This document shows, piece after piece, positions 51,305 through 60,161 of a stretch of 64,000 bases of DNA. This stretch comes from WLXB01 sp040221475. Its GTDB lineage: Bacteria > Pseudomonadota > Alphaproteobacteria > Rhodospirillales > Rhodospirillaceae. A program made the position numbers and the translations under genes. The notes under the pieces were generated by a model. That model was not told the DNA's origin. It did not search any database and saw nothing but the letters and a program-made list of their open reading frames with translations. Numbering within the stretch: position 1 is the stretch's first letter; each line of letters begins with the position of its first letter. The stretch lies in the NCBI GenBank assembly GCA_040221475.1, contig JAVKEJ010000030.1, forward strand, positions 20,701 through 84,700, in the 5' to 3' direction.

Positions 51305-51316
51305 AAACATATATTT

Positions 51317-51706
51317 TTAAACTCTGCGGCGCTTGCGTGGACGACATCCGTTATGTGGGATGGGCGTCACATCTTGAATGGACGTGATATTGAAACCAAC
51401 TGTTTGCAAAGCACGCAATGCGGACTCTCTGCCACTACCTGGACCTTTAACCTGGACCGACAACGTTTTCATGCCGTGTTCCATGGCTTTCTTGCCAGCA
51501 TCTTCTGCGGCCATCTGGGCTGCGTAAGGGGTCGATTTTCTTGATCCTTTAAATCCTTGACCACCGGCGGAAGACCAGGAAATAGCGTTGCCCTGCACAT
51601 CCGTGATGGTGACGAGCGTGTTGTTAAAGGTCGAATTAACATGCGCAATTCCTGAACTGATATTCTTGCGTTCTTTTTTGCGTGTTCTTGTAGCTGGCTT
51701 GGCCAT
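51317..51706 (-). CDS. rpsK: Small ribosomal subunit protein S11
   Basis: 129 residues. Signatures include GIAHVNSTFNNTLVTITDVQ, SSAGGQGFKGSRKSTPYAAQ and the C-terminal DVTPIPHNGCRPRKRRRV. S11 forms part of the platform near the mRNA exit. It follows rpsM by 25 bases. Confidence 0.99.
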   Translation of the reverse strand: MAKPATRTRKKERKNISSGIAHVNSTFNNTLVTITDVQGNAISWSSAGGQGFKGSRKSTPYAAQMAAEDAGKKAMEHGMKTLSVQVKGPGSGRESALRALQTVGFNITSIQDVTPIPHNGCRPRKRRRV

Positions 51707-51731
51707 GTCTTTTTACGTCCGTTTTTTGGCG

Positions 51732-52109
51732 TTACTTGGTAACTTTTTTCTTGCCTGCAATGGCTTTTGCGGGGCCCTTGCGAGTCCGCGCATTCGTATG
51801 CGTCCGCTGACCGCGAACAGGAAGCCCCTTACGATGGCGCAAACCTCGGTAGCAACCCAGATCCATTAACCGCTTAATGTTCATTGCGGTTTCACGTCTA
51901 AGGTCACCTTCAACCACGAAGTCTTGGTCAATGATGTCACGTACTCGTCCCACCTCATCATCAGACAACTGATTGACACGTAAGGCCATATCTATGTTAG
52001 CCCGATGACAAATATCGACCGCACGTGTACTCCCAATGCCAAAGATATAGGTCAAAGCAATGGGGACCCGTTTATTCGTAGGAATGTTAACGCCTGCAAT
52101 ACGCGCCAA
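51732..52109 (-). CDS. rpsM: Small ribosomal subunit protein S13
   Basis: 125 residues. It opens MARIAGVNIPTNKRVPIALT and contains GIGSTRAVDIC and RHRKGLPVRGQRTHTNARTR. S13 forms subunit bridges and contacts P-site tRNA. It follows adk after about 100 bases that hold no recognisable gene; rpmJ, found here in enterobacteria, is absent. Confidence 0.99.
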   Translation of the reverse strand: MARIAGVNIPTNKRVPIALTYIFGIGSTRAVDICHRANIDMALRVNQLSDDEVGRVRDIIDQDFVVEGDLRRETAMNIKRLMDLGCYRGLRHRKGLPVRGQRTHTNARTRKGPAKAIAGKKKVTK

Positions 52110-52210
52110 AGCCCGTACTCCTTTTTTAATATTAATTGTTCTCGAGAGCGCTCGGCCCAGCCGGAAAAGCGCGCCATTATAGGCAGGCTTCTCCCTCTGT
52201 CAACACGCTC

Positions 52211-52858
52211 TCAGCTGTCTAAAACCCTTTTAATGCTTGCCGTTACGACATCCATGTCCTGGTCACCGTCAACGACTGCAAGCAAGCCCTTTTGCTCGTA
52301 AAACGGGAGCAAAGGGGCAGTTTGCCCGTGATAAGCTTGTAGCCGAGATACAACAGTCTGGGCATTATCATCCGCTCGGCGAATGAATTCGCTACTGCCA
52401 CATACATCACAAATCTCAACCACTTTGGTCTTTTTATATGTGTCGTGATACCCTTCGCCACATTTCGCGCAGGTAAATCTGCCTGTGATCCGGTCTATCA
52501 GCTTTTGGTCAGGCACCCGGATTTCAATAACTGAATCTAGCTTCAGGCCCTTTTCCATCAGCATAGCATCTAGACCTTCAGCTTGTGCCACGGTCCGCGG
52601 AAAGCCGTCCAAGATAAATCCATTGGCGCAATCAGGGTGGTCCAGCCGCTCTGAAATCATACCGATCATGATTTCATCTGAGACAAGGTTACCCGCGTCC
52701 ATAATCTGCTTTGCTTGGTTTCCTAGATCAGTGCCAGCAGCTACGGCTTCCCTTAGCATATCGCCAGTCGACAACTGAATGATGCCATAAGCACTTTCCA
52801 GAAATTTAGCTTGAGTGCCCTTACCACCGCCGGGAGGTCCCATCAAGATGAGGCGCAT
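52211..52858 (-). CDS. adk: Adenylate kinase with zinc-type LID
   Basis: 215 residues from the ATG at 52858 (MRLILMGPPGGGKGTQ); an ATG three codons upstream overlaps the secY stop as ATGA and could be used instead. The P-loop is GPPGGGKGTQ, and the NMP-binding segment is GFILDGFPRTVAQAEGLD. The LID has CAKCGEGYHDTY...CDVC, four cysteines that bind structural zinc. It interconverts ATP + AMP and 2 ADP. The secY-adk order is standard. Confidence 0.98.
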   Translation of the reverse strand: MRLILMGPPGGGKGTQAKFLESAYGIIQLSTGDMLREAVAAGTDLGNQAKQIMDAGNLVSDEIMIGMISERLDHPDCANGFILDGFPRTVAQAEGLDAMLMEKGLKLDSVIEIRVPDQKLIDRITGRFTCAKCGEGYHDTYKKTKVVEICDVCGSSEFIRRADDNAQTVVSRLQAYHGQTAPLLPFYEQKGLLAVVDGDQDMDVVTASIKRVLDS

Positions 52859-52863
52859 ACCGC

Positions 52864-54225
52864 TCATCTGTTTCGTCCACGCAGTCGGGATTTCTTGATG
52901 AGACCTTCATATTGATGAGCAAGAAGGTGAGACTGAATTTGCTGAACCGTATTGAGGGTAACGTTCACAACGATAAGGAGACTTGTGCCGCCGAAGTAGA
53001 ACGTCACGTTCATGCGAGAAATAAGAATTTCAGGCAGCAGACAAACAATAATCAAGTAGATGCTGCCGACGGTGGTCAAACGAGTCAGAACGTAATCAAT
53101 ATATTCAGCTGTGTTTTTTCCAGGCCGTATTCCGGGGATAAAACCGCCATATTTTCTTAGATTTTCAGCCGTATCCGCCGGATTAAACACCAAGGCCGTA
53201 TAGAAAAAGGCGAAGAATGCAATAAACACAGAGTAAAGAAAGAGGTAGAGAGGCTGCCCACGTCCCAGCAATACTCCGATGGTGTTCAGAATACCGCCCT
53301 CACCGCTCGCATCAACCGCGCCGCCCTGAAGGCCAGCCACAGTCAACGGCATCAGCAAGATAGAGCTGGCAAAAATAGCCGGAATAACACCAGCGGTATT
53401 TAGCTTTAATGGGAGATGGGAGTTTTCACCCCCAAACATTTTGTTGCCAACCTGCCGTTTTGGATACTGGACAATAATGCGGCGTTGAGCCAACTCAACA
53501 AAGCAGATCAAGAAAATCGTTACGATAATTCCAACGATTAACCCAACAATTACCAGGGGGGACATAGCCCCTGTGCGGCCCAATTCTAGGGTTTGAGCAA
53601 TCGCACCAGGTAAGCCAGCTACGATACCGGCAAAGATAAGGAGTGAAACACCTTGGCCAATACCGCGCTCACTGATTTGCTCGCCCAGCCAGACCAAGAA
53701 CATTGTACCACCGACCAAGGTGATAATTGTTGTGAACTTGAAGAAAAGACCCGGGTTTTGAACAGCCAAAGCACCTGTGGAACTGGTTGCCCCTTCCAGC
53801 CCTGAAGCAATACCTAGCGCTTGTAACGCACAAATACCAACGGTCAGATACCGCGTGTATTGGTTCATTTTGATGCGCCCAGTAACCCCTTCTTTTTTCA
53901 TCTGTTCCAAGGTTGGGTTAACGGCAGCCATCAGCTGCATAATAATTGCAGCTGAAATATAAGGCATAATATTAAGAGCGAAGATACTCATGCGCGACAA
54001 TGCGCCACCAGCAAAAACATCAAACATACCGAGCACGCCGGCACTTTGCTGTTGCATGATATCTGCCATCACCTGTGGATCGATGCCTGGAAGCGTAATA
54101 AACGTCCCCATGCGATAAACGATCAACGCACCAAGCGTAAACCAAATGCGACGTTTTAGGTCGGTGGCCTTTGCAAAAACGCCAAAGTTGACGTTAGCAG
54201 CCAGCTGATCGGCGGCTGATGCCAT
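52864..54225 (-). CDS. secY: Protein translocase subunit SecY
   Basis: 453 residues with ten membrane helices. It opens with AKATDLKRRIWFTLGALIVYR and GTFITLPGID, and later has the cytosolic SecA/ribosome-contact loop FVELAQRRIIVQYPKRQVG. Another conserved segment, RKYGGFIPGIRPGKNTAEYI, follows. It forms the protein-conducting channel with SecE and SecG. It lies between rplO and adk in the spc operon. Confidence 0.99.
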   Translation of the reverse strand: MASAADQLAANVNFGVFAKATDLKRRIWFTLGALIVYRMGTFITLPGIDPQVMADIMQQQSAGVLGMFDVFAGGALSRMSIFALNIMPYISAAIIMQLMAAVNPTLEQMKKEGVTGRIKMNQYTRYLTVGICALQALGIASGLEGATSSTGALAVQNPGLFFKFTTIITLVGGTMFLVWLGEQISERGIGQGVSLLIFAGIVAGLPGAIAQTLELGRTGAMSPLVIVGLIVGIIVTIFLICFVELAQRRIIVQYPKRQVGNKMFGGENSHLPLKLNTAGVIPAIFASSILLMPLTVAGLQGGAVDASGEGGILNTIGVLLGRGQPLYLFLYSVFIAFFAFFYTALVFNPADTAENLRKYGGFIPGIRPGKNTAEYIDYVLTRLTTVGSIYLIIVCLLPEILISRMNVTFYFGGTSLLIVVNVTLNTVQQIQSHLLAHQYEGLIKKSRLRGRNR

Positions 54226-54230
54226 GCGGT

Positions 54231-54782
54231 TTACTCGTTAACCTCGCTGGCTTTAGCGGCGGCCTTGGATTTTCTTAATGCCTTCTTGCCTGGAGGCTTA
54301 TTGGCAGAGGAAGCTGATACTTTAGCAGGCGTTACGGTTACAGAACCGCCAGCTTTTTCAACAGCGGCTACCGCTGCGGCTGATGCGTGATCAACTGTTA
54401 TGTTAATTTTCGCTTTGATTTCGCCGGATGCCAAAAGCCGAATACCATCACGACGTTGACGGATTAAACCTGCGGCTTCTAGAACGCTGCCATCAATAGC
54501 TTTGGAGCCATCCAGGCTACCAGCATCAATTGCCTTTTGTAGGCGACCAATGTTTACCACTGCAAACTCTTTAGGGTTAAGAGCATTAAAGCCACGCTTC
54601 GGCAAACGCCTGTAGATAGGCATTTGCCCACCTTCAAAGCCCTTGATGGCGACACCAGAACGGGATGTTTGCCCCTTGTAGCCGCGACCAGCGGTTTTAC
54701 CCTTGCCAGAGCCAGCCCCACGGCCAACGCGCATCCGCTCTTTAGTAGCGCCAGGCTTATCGCGTAATTGATTAAGTTGCAT
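54231..54782 (-). CDS. rplO: Large ribosomal subunit protein L15, with basic C-terminal extension
   Basis: 183 residues from the ATG at 54782, which has GGAAGG upstream; this start gives the family opening MQLNQLRDKPGATKERMRVG. The glycine-rich core GKGKTAGRGYKGQTSRSG and GFEGGQMPIYRRLPKRGF are diagnostic. The last about 30 residues (ASSANKPPGKKALRKSKAAA) are a Lys/Ala-rich extension beyond the usual length. L15 is a late-assembly 23S-binding protein. Confidence 0.97.
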   Translation of the reverse strand: MQLNQLRDKPGATKERMRVGRGAGSGKGKTAGRGYKGQTSRSGVAIKGFEGGQMPIYRRLPKRGFNALNPKEFAVVNIGRLQKAIDAGSLDGSKAIDGSVLEAAGLIRQRRDGIRLLASGEIKAKINITVDHASAAAVAAVEKAGGSVTVTPAKVSASSANKPPGKKALRKSKAAAKASEVNE

Positions 54783-54829
54783 AATGCGCCTTCCTGCACC
54801 GGCGTACCGGCGCTTCTTCACAAATAGAG

Positions 54830-55033
54830 TTAGTTATCAGTTTCAACACGCACAAGGTGGCTGACCTTATTAATCATGCCACGCACAGATGGGGTGTCTT
54901 CCAATGTGCGCGTGCGATGCATTTTATCTAGGCCGAGCCCTTTAAGGGTTGCTTTCTGTGACTTGTGGCGCCCGATTGGGCTGCCAATTTGTGTCAAAGT
55001 CACCGTGTCAGCGGATTTAGATTTACCAGCCAT
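54830..55033 (-). CDS. rpmD: Large ribosomal subunit protein L30
   Basis: 67 residues. It reads TVTLTQIGSPIGRHKSQKAT and LGLDKMHRTRTLEDTPSVRG, typical of L30. It overlaps the rpsE stop by one base and precedes rplO by about 50 bases. Confidence 0.97.
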   Translation of the reverse strand: MAGKSKSADTVTLTQIGSPIGRHKSQKATLKGLGLDKMHRTRTLEDTPSVRGMINKVSHLVRVETDN

Positions 55034-55611
55034 CAGGACGCCTCCTTAACCGCAGCTTCGTCGCGTGGCACGGCATCACCACGGCGGCCAACAATGTCAG
55101 CAACTTTTTTGCCCCGCTTAGCTGCAATCATACGCGGGGAGTTTAGAAGCTTAAGGGCCTCAAACGTGGCCTTGACCATGTTGTAAGGGTTGTTAGAGCC
55201 TTGACTTTTGGCAACAACGTCTTGCACACCCATTGTCTCAAAAACAGCACGCATTGGACCGCCAGCGATAATACCCGTTCCGGGAGGAGCTGAACGCAGC
55301 ACAACCCGACCGGCACCGAACTTTCCATTTACGTCATGATGCAAGGTGCGGCCTTCGCGCAATGGTACGCGGATTAAAGTGCGCTTTGCCTGCTCTGTCG
55401 CCTTGCGAATGGCCTCAGGAACTTCCCGAGCTTTACCAGATCCAAAACCAACCCGGCCTTTGGTGTCTCCGACCACGACTAAAGCAGCAAACGCAAAGCG
55501 TCGACCACCCTTAACCACCTTGGCAACACGATTGATGTAAACAAGCTTATCAACGAGATCGTCTTCTTTATCCCGCTCGCGTCGATCCGCGTTAGCTCCT
55601 GAACGTGCCAT
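55033..55611 (-). CDS. rpsE: Small ribosomal subunit protein S5
   Basis: 192 residues. The double-stranded-RNA-binding-like N domain (LVDKLVYINRVAKVVKGGRR, FAALVVVGDTKGRVGFGSGK) and the C domain (VLRSAPPGTGIIAGGPMRAV) are complete. S5 controls decoding fidelity. The C-terminal 25 residues are basic and then acidic, a mild extension. It overlaps rpmD by one base. Confidence 0.98.
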   Translation of the reverse strand: MARSGANADRRERDKEDDLVDKLVYINRVAKVVKGGRRFAFAALVVVGDTKGRVGFGSGKAREVPEAIRKATEQAKRTLIRVPLREGRTLHHDVNGKFGAGRVVLRSAPPGTGIIAGGPMRAVFETMGVQDVVAKSQGSNNPYNMVKATFEALKLLNSPRMIAAKRGKKVADIVGRRGDAVPRDEAAVKEAS

Positions 55612-55639
55612 ATTCTTTAGTCCTTCCTACGGTCGCCTA

Positions 55640-56002
55640 TTAAAACGACAGGCCACCTTCACGCGCTGCGTCGGCCAAAGCCTTAACGCGACCGTGATAC
55701 TTATAACCACCGCGATCAAAAATAACGTCTGATACGCCAGCACCTTTTGCCCGCTCAGCAATCAACTTTCCAACAGCCTGAGCCGCCTCGGTTGTGCACC
55801 CCTTTTTGGCATCTTTCTTAACACCAGCTTCAAGGCTTGACGCAGCAACAACAGTCTTGCCTTCAACATCGCTGATGACCTGGGCGTAGATATGCCGACC
55901 AGAGCGAAAGACCGACAAGCGCGGACGAAGGCTCTTCATCTTGCGAATTTTGAACCGGGTTCTGTTTTTCCGGCGATTGAACAATTTGATAACGGATGTC
56001 AT
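55640..56002 (-). CDS. rplR: Large ribosomal subunit protein L18
   Basis: 120 residues. The segment LRPRLSVFRSGRHIYAQVIS and the C-terminal FDRGGYKYHGRVKALADAAREGGL are L18 signatures. It binds 5S rRNA in the central protuberance. Confidence 0.98.
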   Translation of the reverse strand: MTSVIKLFNRRKNRTRFKIRKMKSLRPRLSVFRSGRHIYAQVISDVEGKTVVAASSLEAGVKKDAKKGCTTEAAQAVGKLIAERAKGAGVSDVIFDRGGYKYHGRVKALADAAREGGLSF

Positions 56003-56013
56003 CGTTCGTTTCC

Positions 56014-56547
56014 TTACTTCTTCTTACCTTCTTTACGCAGGATGTATTCTCCGGCGTAACGCACACCTTTACCTTTGTAAGGCTCAGGCGGGCGGTAGGC
56101 TCTAATTTCAGCGGCCACTTGACCAATCTTTTGCAGGTCCGACCCGCTGATATCAATCTGTGTGGGTTGCGGCGTCTTAATCTCAACACCTTCGGGGATC
56201 GGAAAATCCACGTCATGAGAGAAACCAAGACTCAACACTAATTTGTTTCCCTGAGCCTGCGCCTTATAACCAACACCTTGAATTTCTAAGGTTTTAGTAA
56301 AACCATCACTCACACCAACCACCATGTTTTGAACCAGTGAACGGGTGGTGCCCCACATTTTGCGGGCAATTTTGCCTTTATTGGCCGGTTTTACTGTAAC
56401 CTCGTTATCGGCAATGACCGTCTCTACCTCATCAGCCGTTAAGTAGGTCAACTCACCGCGCTTACCTTTAGCAGTGAGAAGGTTTCCCTCCAGTGTAACG
56501 GTGACACCGTCCGGAATAACGACAGGATTTTTTCCAACGCGTGACAT
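56014..56547 (-). CDS. rplF: Large ribosomal subunit protein L6
   Basis: 177 residues. It opens MSRVGKNPVVIPDGVTVTLE and has the L6 signature PEPYKGKGVRYAGEYILRKE near the end. It binds the base of the stalk next to the sarcin-ricin loop. Confidence 0.98.
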   Translation of the reverse strand: MSRVGKNPVVIPDGVTVTLEGNLLTAKGKRGELTYLTADEVETVIADNEVTVKPANKGKIARKMWGTTRSLVQNMVVGVSDGFTKTLEIQGVGYKAQAQGNKLVLSLGFSHDVDFPIPEGVEIKTPQPTQIDISGSDLQKIGQVAAEIRAYRPPEPYKGKGVRYAGEYILRKEGKKK

Positions 56548-56559
56548 TCTGATCTCTCC

Positions 56560-56958
56560 CTAAAATACCTGGCAGAGGACTTCGCCGCCCACGTTGGCAT
56601 CGCGTGCCTCGTGGTCCGACATCACACCGCGTGGCGTAGACAAAATGGAAATGCCCAAGCCGTTGTAAACACGAGGAAGATCTTTGATCTTCGCGTAAAT
56701 ACGGCGCCCGGGTGTCGATACACGCGTGATCTTACTGATCACAGGCTCACCTTCGTTGTATTTCAACTCAATGCGCAGTTCGTCAACACCTGGGCGCAGG
56801 TTGTAACGCTCATAGCCACGAATGTAACCTTCGCGCTGCAATACGTTTAAAACGTTCTCACGGAGCTTAGACGCAGGTGCTGTAACAGCATTCTTGCGCG
56901 CCTGTTGCCCGTTACGGATACGAGTTAGCGTATCACCGATGGGATCGGATAAAGCCAC
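56560..56958 (-). CDS. rpsH: Small ribosomal subunit protein S8
   Basis: 132 residues. It has DPIGDTLTRIRNGQQARKNA at the start and GLGISILSTPRGVMSDHEAR at the end, both S8 signatures. S8 binds the central domain of 16S rRNA; in E. coli it represses the spc operon at a site near rplE. Confidence 0.98.
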   Translation of the reverse strand: MALSDPIGDTLTRIRNGQQARKNAVTAPASKLRENVLNVLQREGYIRGYERYNLRPGVDELRIELKYNEGEPVISKITRVSTPGRRIYAKIKDLPRVYNGLGISILSTPRGVMSDHEARDANVGGEVLCQVF

Positions 56959-56970
56959 TGTCGTCTCTCC

Positions 56971-57276
56971 TTACCAGCTCGACTTAACCATGCCGGGAAT
57001 TTGACCTTTAGAGGCCAATTCCCGCAACATGACGCGGCCTAGCTTAAACTTTCTATATACGCCACGAGGACGACCAGTGACTTCACACCGATTGTGCACA
57101 CGCACTTTGGAACCGTTTCGAGGCATCTCAGCCAGCTTAAGTGAAGCCTCAAATCTTTCTTCCGGTGAGGATGAACGATCCATCACCTGCGCCTTGAGGT
57201 CAGCCCGGCGCTCTGCTTGCTGGGCCACCATCTTGCGGCGTTTCTTATCGCGTTGTACTGCGCTCGTCTTAGCCAT
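56971..57276 (-). CDS. rpsN: Small ribosomal subunit protein S14
   Basis: 101 residues, the long zinc-free (C-minus) form. It opens MAKTSAVQRDKKRRKMVAQQ and ends RCEVTGRPRGVYRKFKLGRV plus a further short segment. It lacks the CxxC pairs of short S14, as expected for proteobacteria. Confidence 0.98.
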   Translation of the reverse strand: MAKTSAVQRDKKRRKMVAQQAERRADLKAQVMDRSSSPEERFEASLKLAEMPRNGSKVRVHNRCEVTGRPRGVYRKFKLGRVMLRELASKGQIPGMVKSSW

Positions 57277-57296
57277 AGTTCAAACTGCTCCTGGCT

Positions 57297-57845
57297 TTAG
57301 GATTTACGAAACGGCAAATCGAACCCTTCGAGAAGCGCCTTCGCTTCTTCATCGTTCTTTGCCGTTGTGCAAATTGTGATGTTCATACCTCTAACCTTAT
57401 CCACCTGATCATATTCAATCTCAGGAAAGACAATTTGTTCTTTGAGGCCCATATTATAGTTACCCTTACCATCGAAACTCTTCGGCGGAAGACCGCGAAA
57501 GTCCCGCACGCGTGGCAAGGCAATCGTAACCAAGCGATCAAGAAACTCGTACATACGAACACGACGTAGGGTAACAGACGTCCCGACCATCATGCCGTCG
57601 CGCAGCTTAAAGCCAGCGATTGATTTCTTAGATCTTGTAATCACAGGCTTCTGACCAGTAATTAAAGTCAAATCCTGCACGGCTCCCTCGATCTTTTTAC
57701 GATCTTGAGAAGCTTCACCCACGCCCATGTTTAGTACGATCTTCTCAAGCTTAGGAACCTGCATGGGGTTCGCATAAGAAAAAGCTTCCTGAAGAGACTT
57801 CTGGACGACGTCGTTATAGTATTGGCGTAAACGCGGTTCAGTCAT
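57297..57845 (-). CDS. rplE: Large ribosomal subunit protein L5
   Basis: 182 residues from the ATG at 57845, which has GAGG upstream; a TTG four codons earlier is less likely. The segments PMQVPKLEKIVLNMGVGEAS, GQKPVITRSKKSIAGFKLRD and GMNITICTTAKNDEEAKALL are diagnostic. L5 binds 5S rRNA and contacts P-site tRNA. Confidence 0.98.
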   Translation of the reverse strand: MTEPRLRQYYNDVVQKSLQEAFSYANPMQVPKLEKIVLNMGVGEASQDRKKIEGAVQDLTLITGQKPVITRSKKSIAGFKLRDGMMVGTSVTLRRVRMYEFLDRLVTIALPRVRDFRGLPPKSFDGKGNYNMGLKEQIVFPEIEYDQVDKVRGMNITICTTAKNDEEAKALLEGFDLPFRKS

Positions 57846-57853
57846 AACAGGCC

Positions 57854-58165
57854 TCAATCGATCACTTCGCCGGTACGCTTTGCGTACCGAACTTTGGTGC
57901 CATCATCGAGTGTTTTAAACCCGACACGTGTAGCTACGTTTTCTTTAGGGTCAACGATTGCTACATTGGACACATGAATAGATGCTTCTTTTTCGATAAT
58001 ACCGCCAGCGGCAGTCGCAGACGCCCGGGTATGCCGACGTGTCATGTTAATACCCTGCACGATGACACGGTCTTGCGCCGGTAGCGCCTTAACCACATCA
58101 CCGGTTTTACCGCGGTCACGCCCGGTTAACACAATGACCTTATCGCCTTTTTTAATCTTGGCCAT
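57854..58165 (-). CDS. rplX: Large ribosomal subunit protein L24
   Basis: 103 residues with a KOW motif (KKGDKVIVLTGRDRGKTGDV), followed by VIVQGINMTRRHTRASATAA. It initiates 50S assembly at the tunnel exit. It overlaps the rplN stop by one base. Confidence 0.98.
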   Translation of the reverse strand: MAKIKKGDKVIVLTGRDRGKTGDVVKALPAQDRVIVQGINMTRRHTRASATAAGGIIEKEASIHVSNVAIVDPKENVATRVGFKTLDDGTKVRYAKRTGEVID

Positions 58166-58533
58166 TACAGCACCTCCGGCGCCAAAGACACGATTTTCAT
58201 AAATGTCTTGGAACGAAGTTCGCGCGTAACGGGTCCAAAGATACGAGTCCCAATCGGCTCACCGGCTTTATTGATAAGTACTGCGGCATTGCCATCAAAC
58301 CGGATCGCAGTTCCATCAGCACGGCGCACTTCTTTTGCCGTGCGAACAACAACAGCGCGGTGTACATCACCCTTCTTAACGCGGCCACGCGGAATGGCTT
58401 CCTTTACAGAAACCACAATAACATCGCCGACGCCGGCAGATCTGCGTTTAGATCCACCGAGAACCTTGATGCACTGAACCCGCCTCGCTCCTGAGTTATC
58501 AGCAACGTCCAGATTTGTTTGCATCTGAATCAT
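58165..58533 (-). CDS. rplN: Large ribosomal subunit protein L14
   Basis: 122 residues, the standard length, with MIQMQTNLDVADNSGARRVQ at the start, then AIPRGRVKKGDVHRAVVVRT and FGPVTRELRSKTFMKIVSLA. L14 lies at the subunit interface and is the binding site of the RsfS silencing factor. Confidence 0.99.
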   Translation of the reverse strand: MIQMQTNLDVADNSGARRVQCIKVLGGSKRRSAGVGDVIVVSVKEAIPRGRVKKGDVHRAVVVRTAKEVRRADGTAIRFDGNAAVLINKAGEPIGTRIFGPVTRELRSKTFMKIVSLAPEVL

Positions 58534-58566
58534 AGCATTACGTCCTTACGTTCTTCCTGGGGGTGA

Positions 58567-58806
58567 CTACTCAGCAGAGTCAGACACCAGCTCCCAAGTC
58601 TTGTTTTTTGAGATCGGCGAACACTCACGAATACGCACGATATCGCCGATCTTGCAGCTATTTGTTTCATCATGCGCTGCATACTTCTTGGAGCGCTTGA
58701 TGAACTTTTTATAGAGCGGGTGAGCAACTCGGCGTTCCACTTTGACAACAACGGTCTTGTCTTGCTTGTCACTAACGACCAAGCCTTGAAGAATACGTTT
58801 AGGCAT
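58567..58806 (-). CDS. rpsQ: Small ribosomal subunit protein S17
   Basis: 79 residues from the ATG at 58806 (GGAG upstream), opening MPKRILQGLVVSDKQDKTVV and containing RRVAHPLYKKFIKRSKKYAA. Longer in-frame upstream codons overlap rpmC and are not S17-like. It is a primary 16S rRNA-binding protein. Confidence 0.97.
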   Translation of the reverse strand: MPKRILQGLVVSDKQDKTVVVKVERRVAHPLYKKFIKRSKKYAAHDETNSCKIGDIVRIRECSPISKNKTWELVSDSAE

Positions 58807-58816
58807 CAGTCTCTCC

Positions 58817-59026
58817 CTACGCCTGAGCTGCGGCGGCATCGCCGCGTTGCTGCAGGATTGTCTTAACTTGCGCAATTTCCCGGCGCACACGCTTAAACTC
58901 TGCTGTATTCTCAAGTTGGCCCGATGCCTGCTGAAAACGCAGATTCAATTGAGTCTTCTTAAGGTCGAGCAATAGACCCGACAACTCATCTTCGCTCTTC
59001 GCGCGTAAATCTTCTGCTTTAGCCAT
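58817..59026 (-). CDS. rpmC: Large ribosomal subunit protein L29
   Basis: 69 residues: KAEDLRAKSEDELSGLLLDL and KRVRREIAQVKTILQQRGDA are typical of the helical L29 at the tunnel exit, where SRP and trigger factor dock. It is three bases after rplP. Confidence 0.97.
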   Translation of the reverse strand: MAKAEDLRAKSEDELSGLLLDLKKTQLNLRFQQASGQLENTAEFKRVRREIAQVKTILQQRGDAAAAQA

Positions 59027-59029
59027 GAT

Positions 59030-59449
59030 TTAGCCCTCAGCTCCAATACGAGCGACGAATTTTGTCTTAATTGGAAGCTTTGCTGCCGCAAGCTCAAAAG
59101 CTTCCCGCGCAATAGCCTCAGACACACCGTCAACTTCAAACATGATTCTTCCGGGCTTAACCCGACAAGCCCAATACTCCACAGCCCCCTTGCCTTTACC
59201 TTGGCGTACTTCAGGTGGCTTCTTAGAAACAGGCACGTCCGGAAAAATACGGATCCAAACACGGCCTTGGCGCTTCATGTGCCTGGTCATTGCACGACGA
59301 GCCGCCTCAATCTGCCGCGCTGTTACGCGTTCAGGCTGCAACGCCTTCAGGCCATATGACCCAAAATTGAGTTGCGCCCCAGATTGAGCGACGCCGTGTA
59401 TGCGTCCCTTATGGGCCTTTCTAAACTTTGTACGCTTCGGACTTAACAT
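59030..59449 (-). CDS. rplP: Large ribosomal subunit protein L16
   Basis: 139 residues. It opens MLSPKRTKFRKAHKGRIHGV and contains KQGRVWIRIFPDVPVSKKPP plus the GKGKGAVEYWACRVKPGRIM signature. L16 organises the A site and peptidyl-transferase region. Confidence 0.99.
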   Translation of the reverse strand: MLSPKRTKFRKAHKGRIHGVAQSGAQLNFGSYGLKALQPERVTARQIEAARRAMTRHMKRQGRVWIRIFPDVPVSKKPPEVRQGKGKGAVEYWACRVKPGRIMFEVDGVSEAIAREAFELAAAKLPIKTKFVARIGAEG

Positions 59450-59480
59450 CCCGAACCTTCCTTAACTCAACGAGCTACGC

Positions 59481-60161
59481 TTAAGAGCGTGCGCCTTGTT
59501 CCTGTAAACGACGATCGTGGGCCATGGGATCGTGCTCCATGATATCGCCCTTAAATATCCAAACCTTAACGCCACAAACGCCATAAGTTGTATGCCCGCT
59601 TGCTTCACCGTAATCGATATCGGCCCGAAGGGTATGCAAAGGCACCCGGCCTTCGCGGTACCATTCCGTGCGTGCGATTTCAGCACCGCCTAGTCGACCT
59701 GCACAATTAATTCGAATGCCACCAGCACCAAGCCGCATTGCAGATTGAACGGCACGCTTCATGGCGCGACGGAAAGCGACACGGCGCTCGAGTTGTTGAG
59801 CAATATTTTCAGCAACTAATTGAGCATCGATTTCAGGTTTGCGAATTTCAATAATGTTGAGGCTGACTTCGTTACCTGTCATCTGCTGCAAATCTTTACG
59901 CATTACTTCGATGTCTTGACCTTTTTTACCGATCACAACACCGGGCCGTGCAGTGTGTATGCTAACACGAGCCTTCTTAGCTGGGCGCTCGATCACAATC
60001 TTAGACACACCTGCTTGCGCTAGACGTCCCTGCAAGTATTTGCGAATGCGAAGGTCTTCATGCAGCATATCGACATATTTGTCCTTGCTGGCGTACCAAC
60101 GTGAATCCCACGTACGGTTAATGCCAAGGCGCAGGCCGATCGGATTAACTTTCTGACCCAT
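59481..60161 (-). CDS. rpsC: Small ribosomal subunit protein S3
   Basis: 226 residues. It opens MGQKVNPIGLRLGINRTWDS, has the KH domain (ARPGVVIGKKGQDIEVMRKD) and the C-terminal signature INCAGRLGGAEIARTEWYRE. S3 forms the mRNA entry pore and helicase site. It overlaps the rplV stop by one base. Confidence 0.99.
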   Translation of the reverse strand: MGQKVNPIGLRLGINRTWDSRWYASKDKYVDMLHEDLRIRKYLQGRLAQAGVSKIVIERPAKKARVSIHTARPGVVIGKKGQDIEVMRKDLQQMTGNEVSLNIIEIRKPEIDAQLVAENIAQQLERRVAFRRAMKRAVQSAMRLGAGGIRINCAGRLGGAEIARTEWYREGRVPLHTLRADIDYGEASGHTTYGVCGVKVWIFKGDIMEHDPMAHDRRLQEQGARS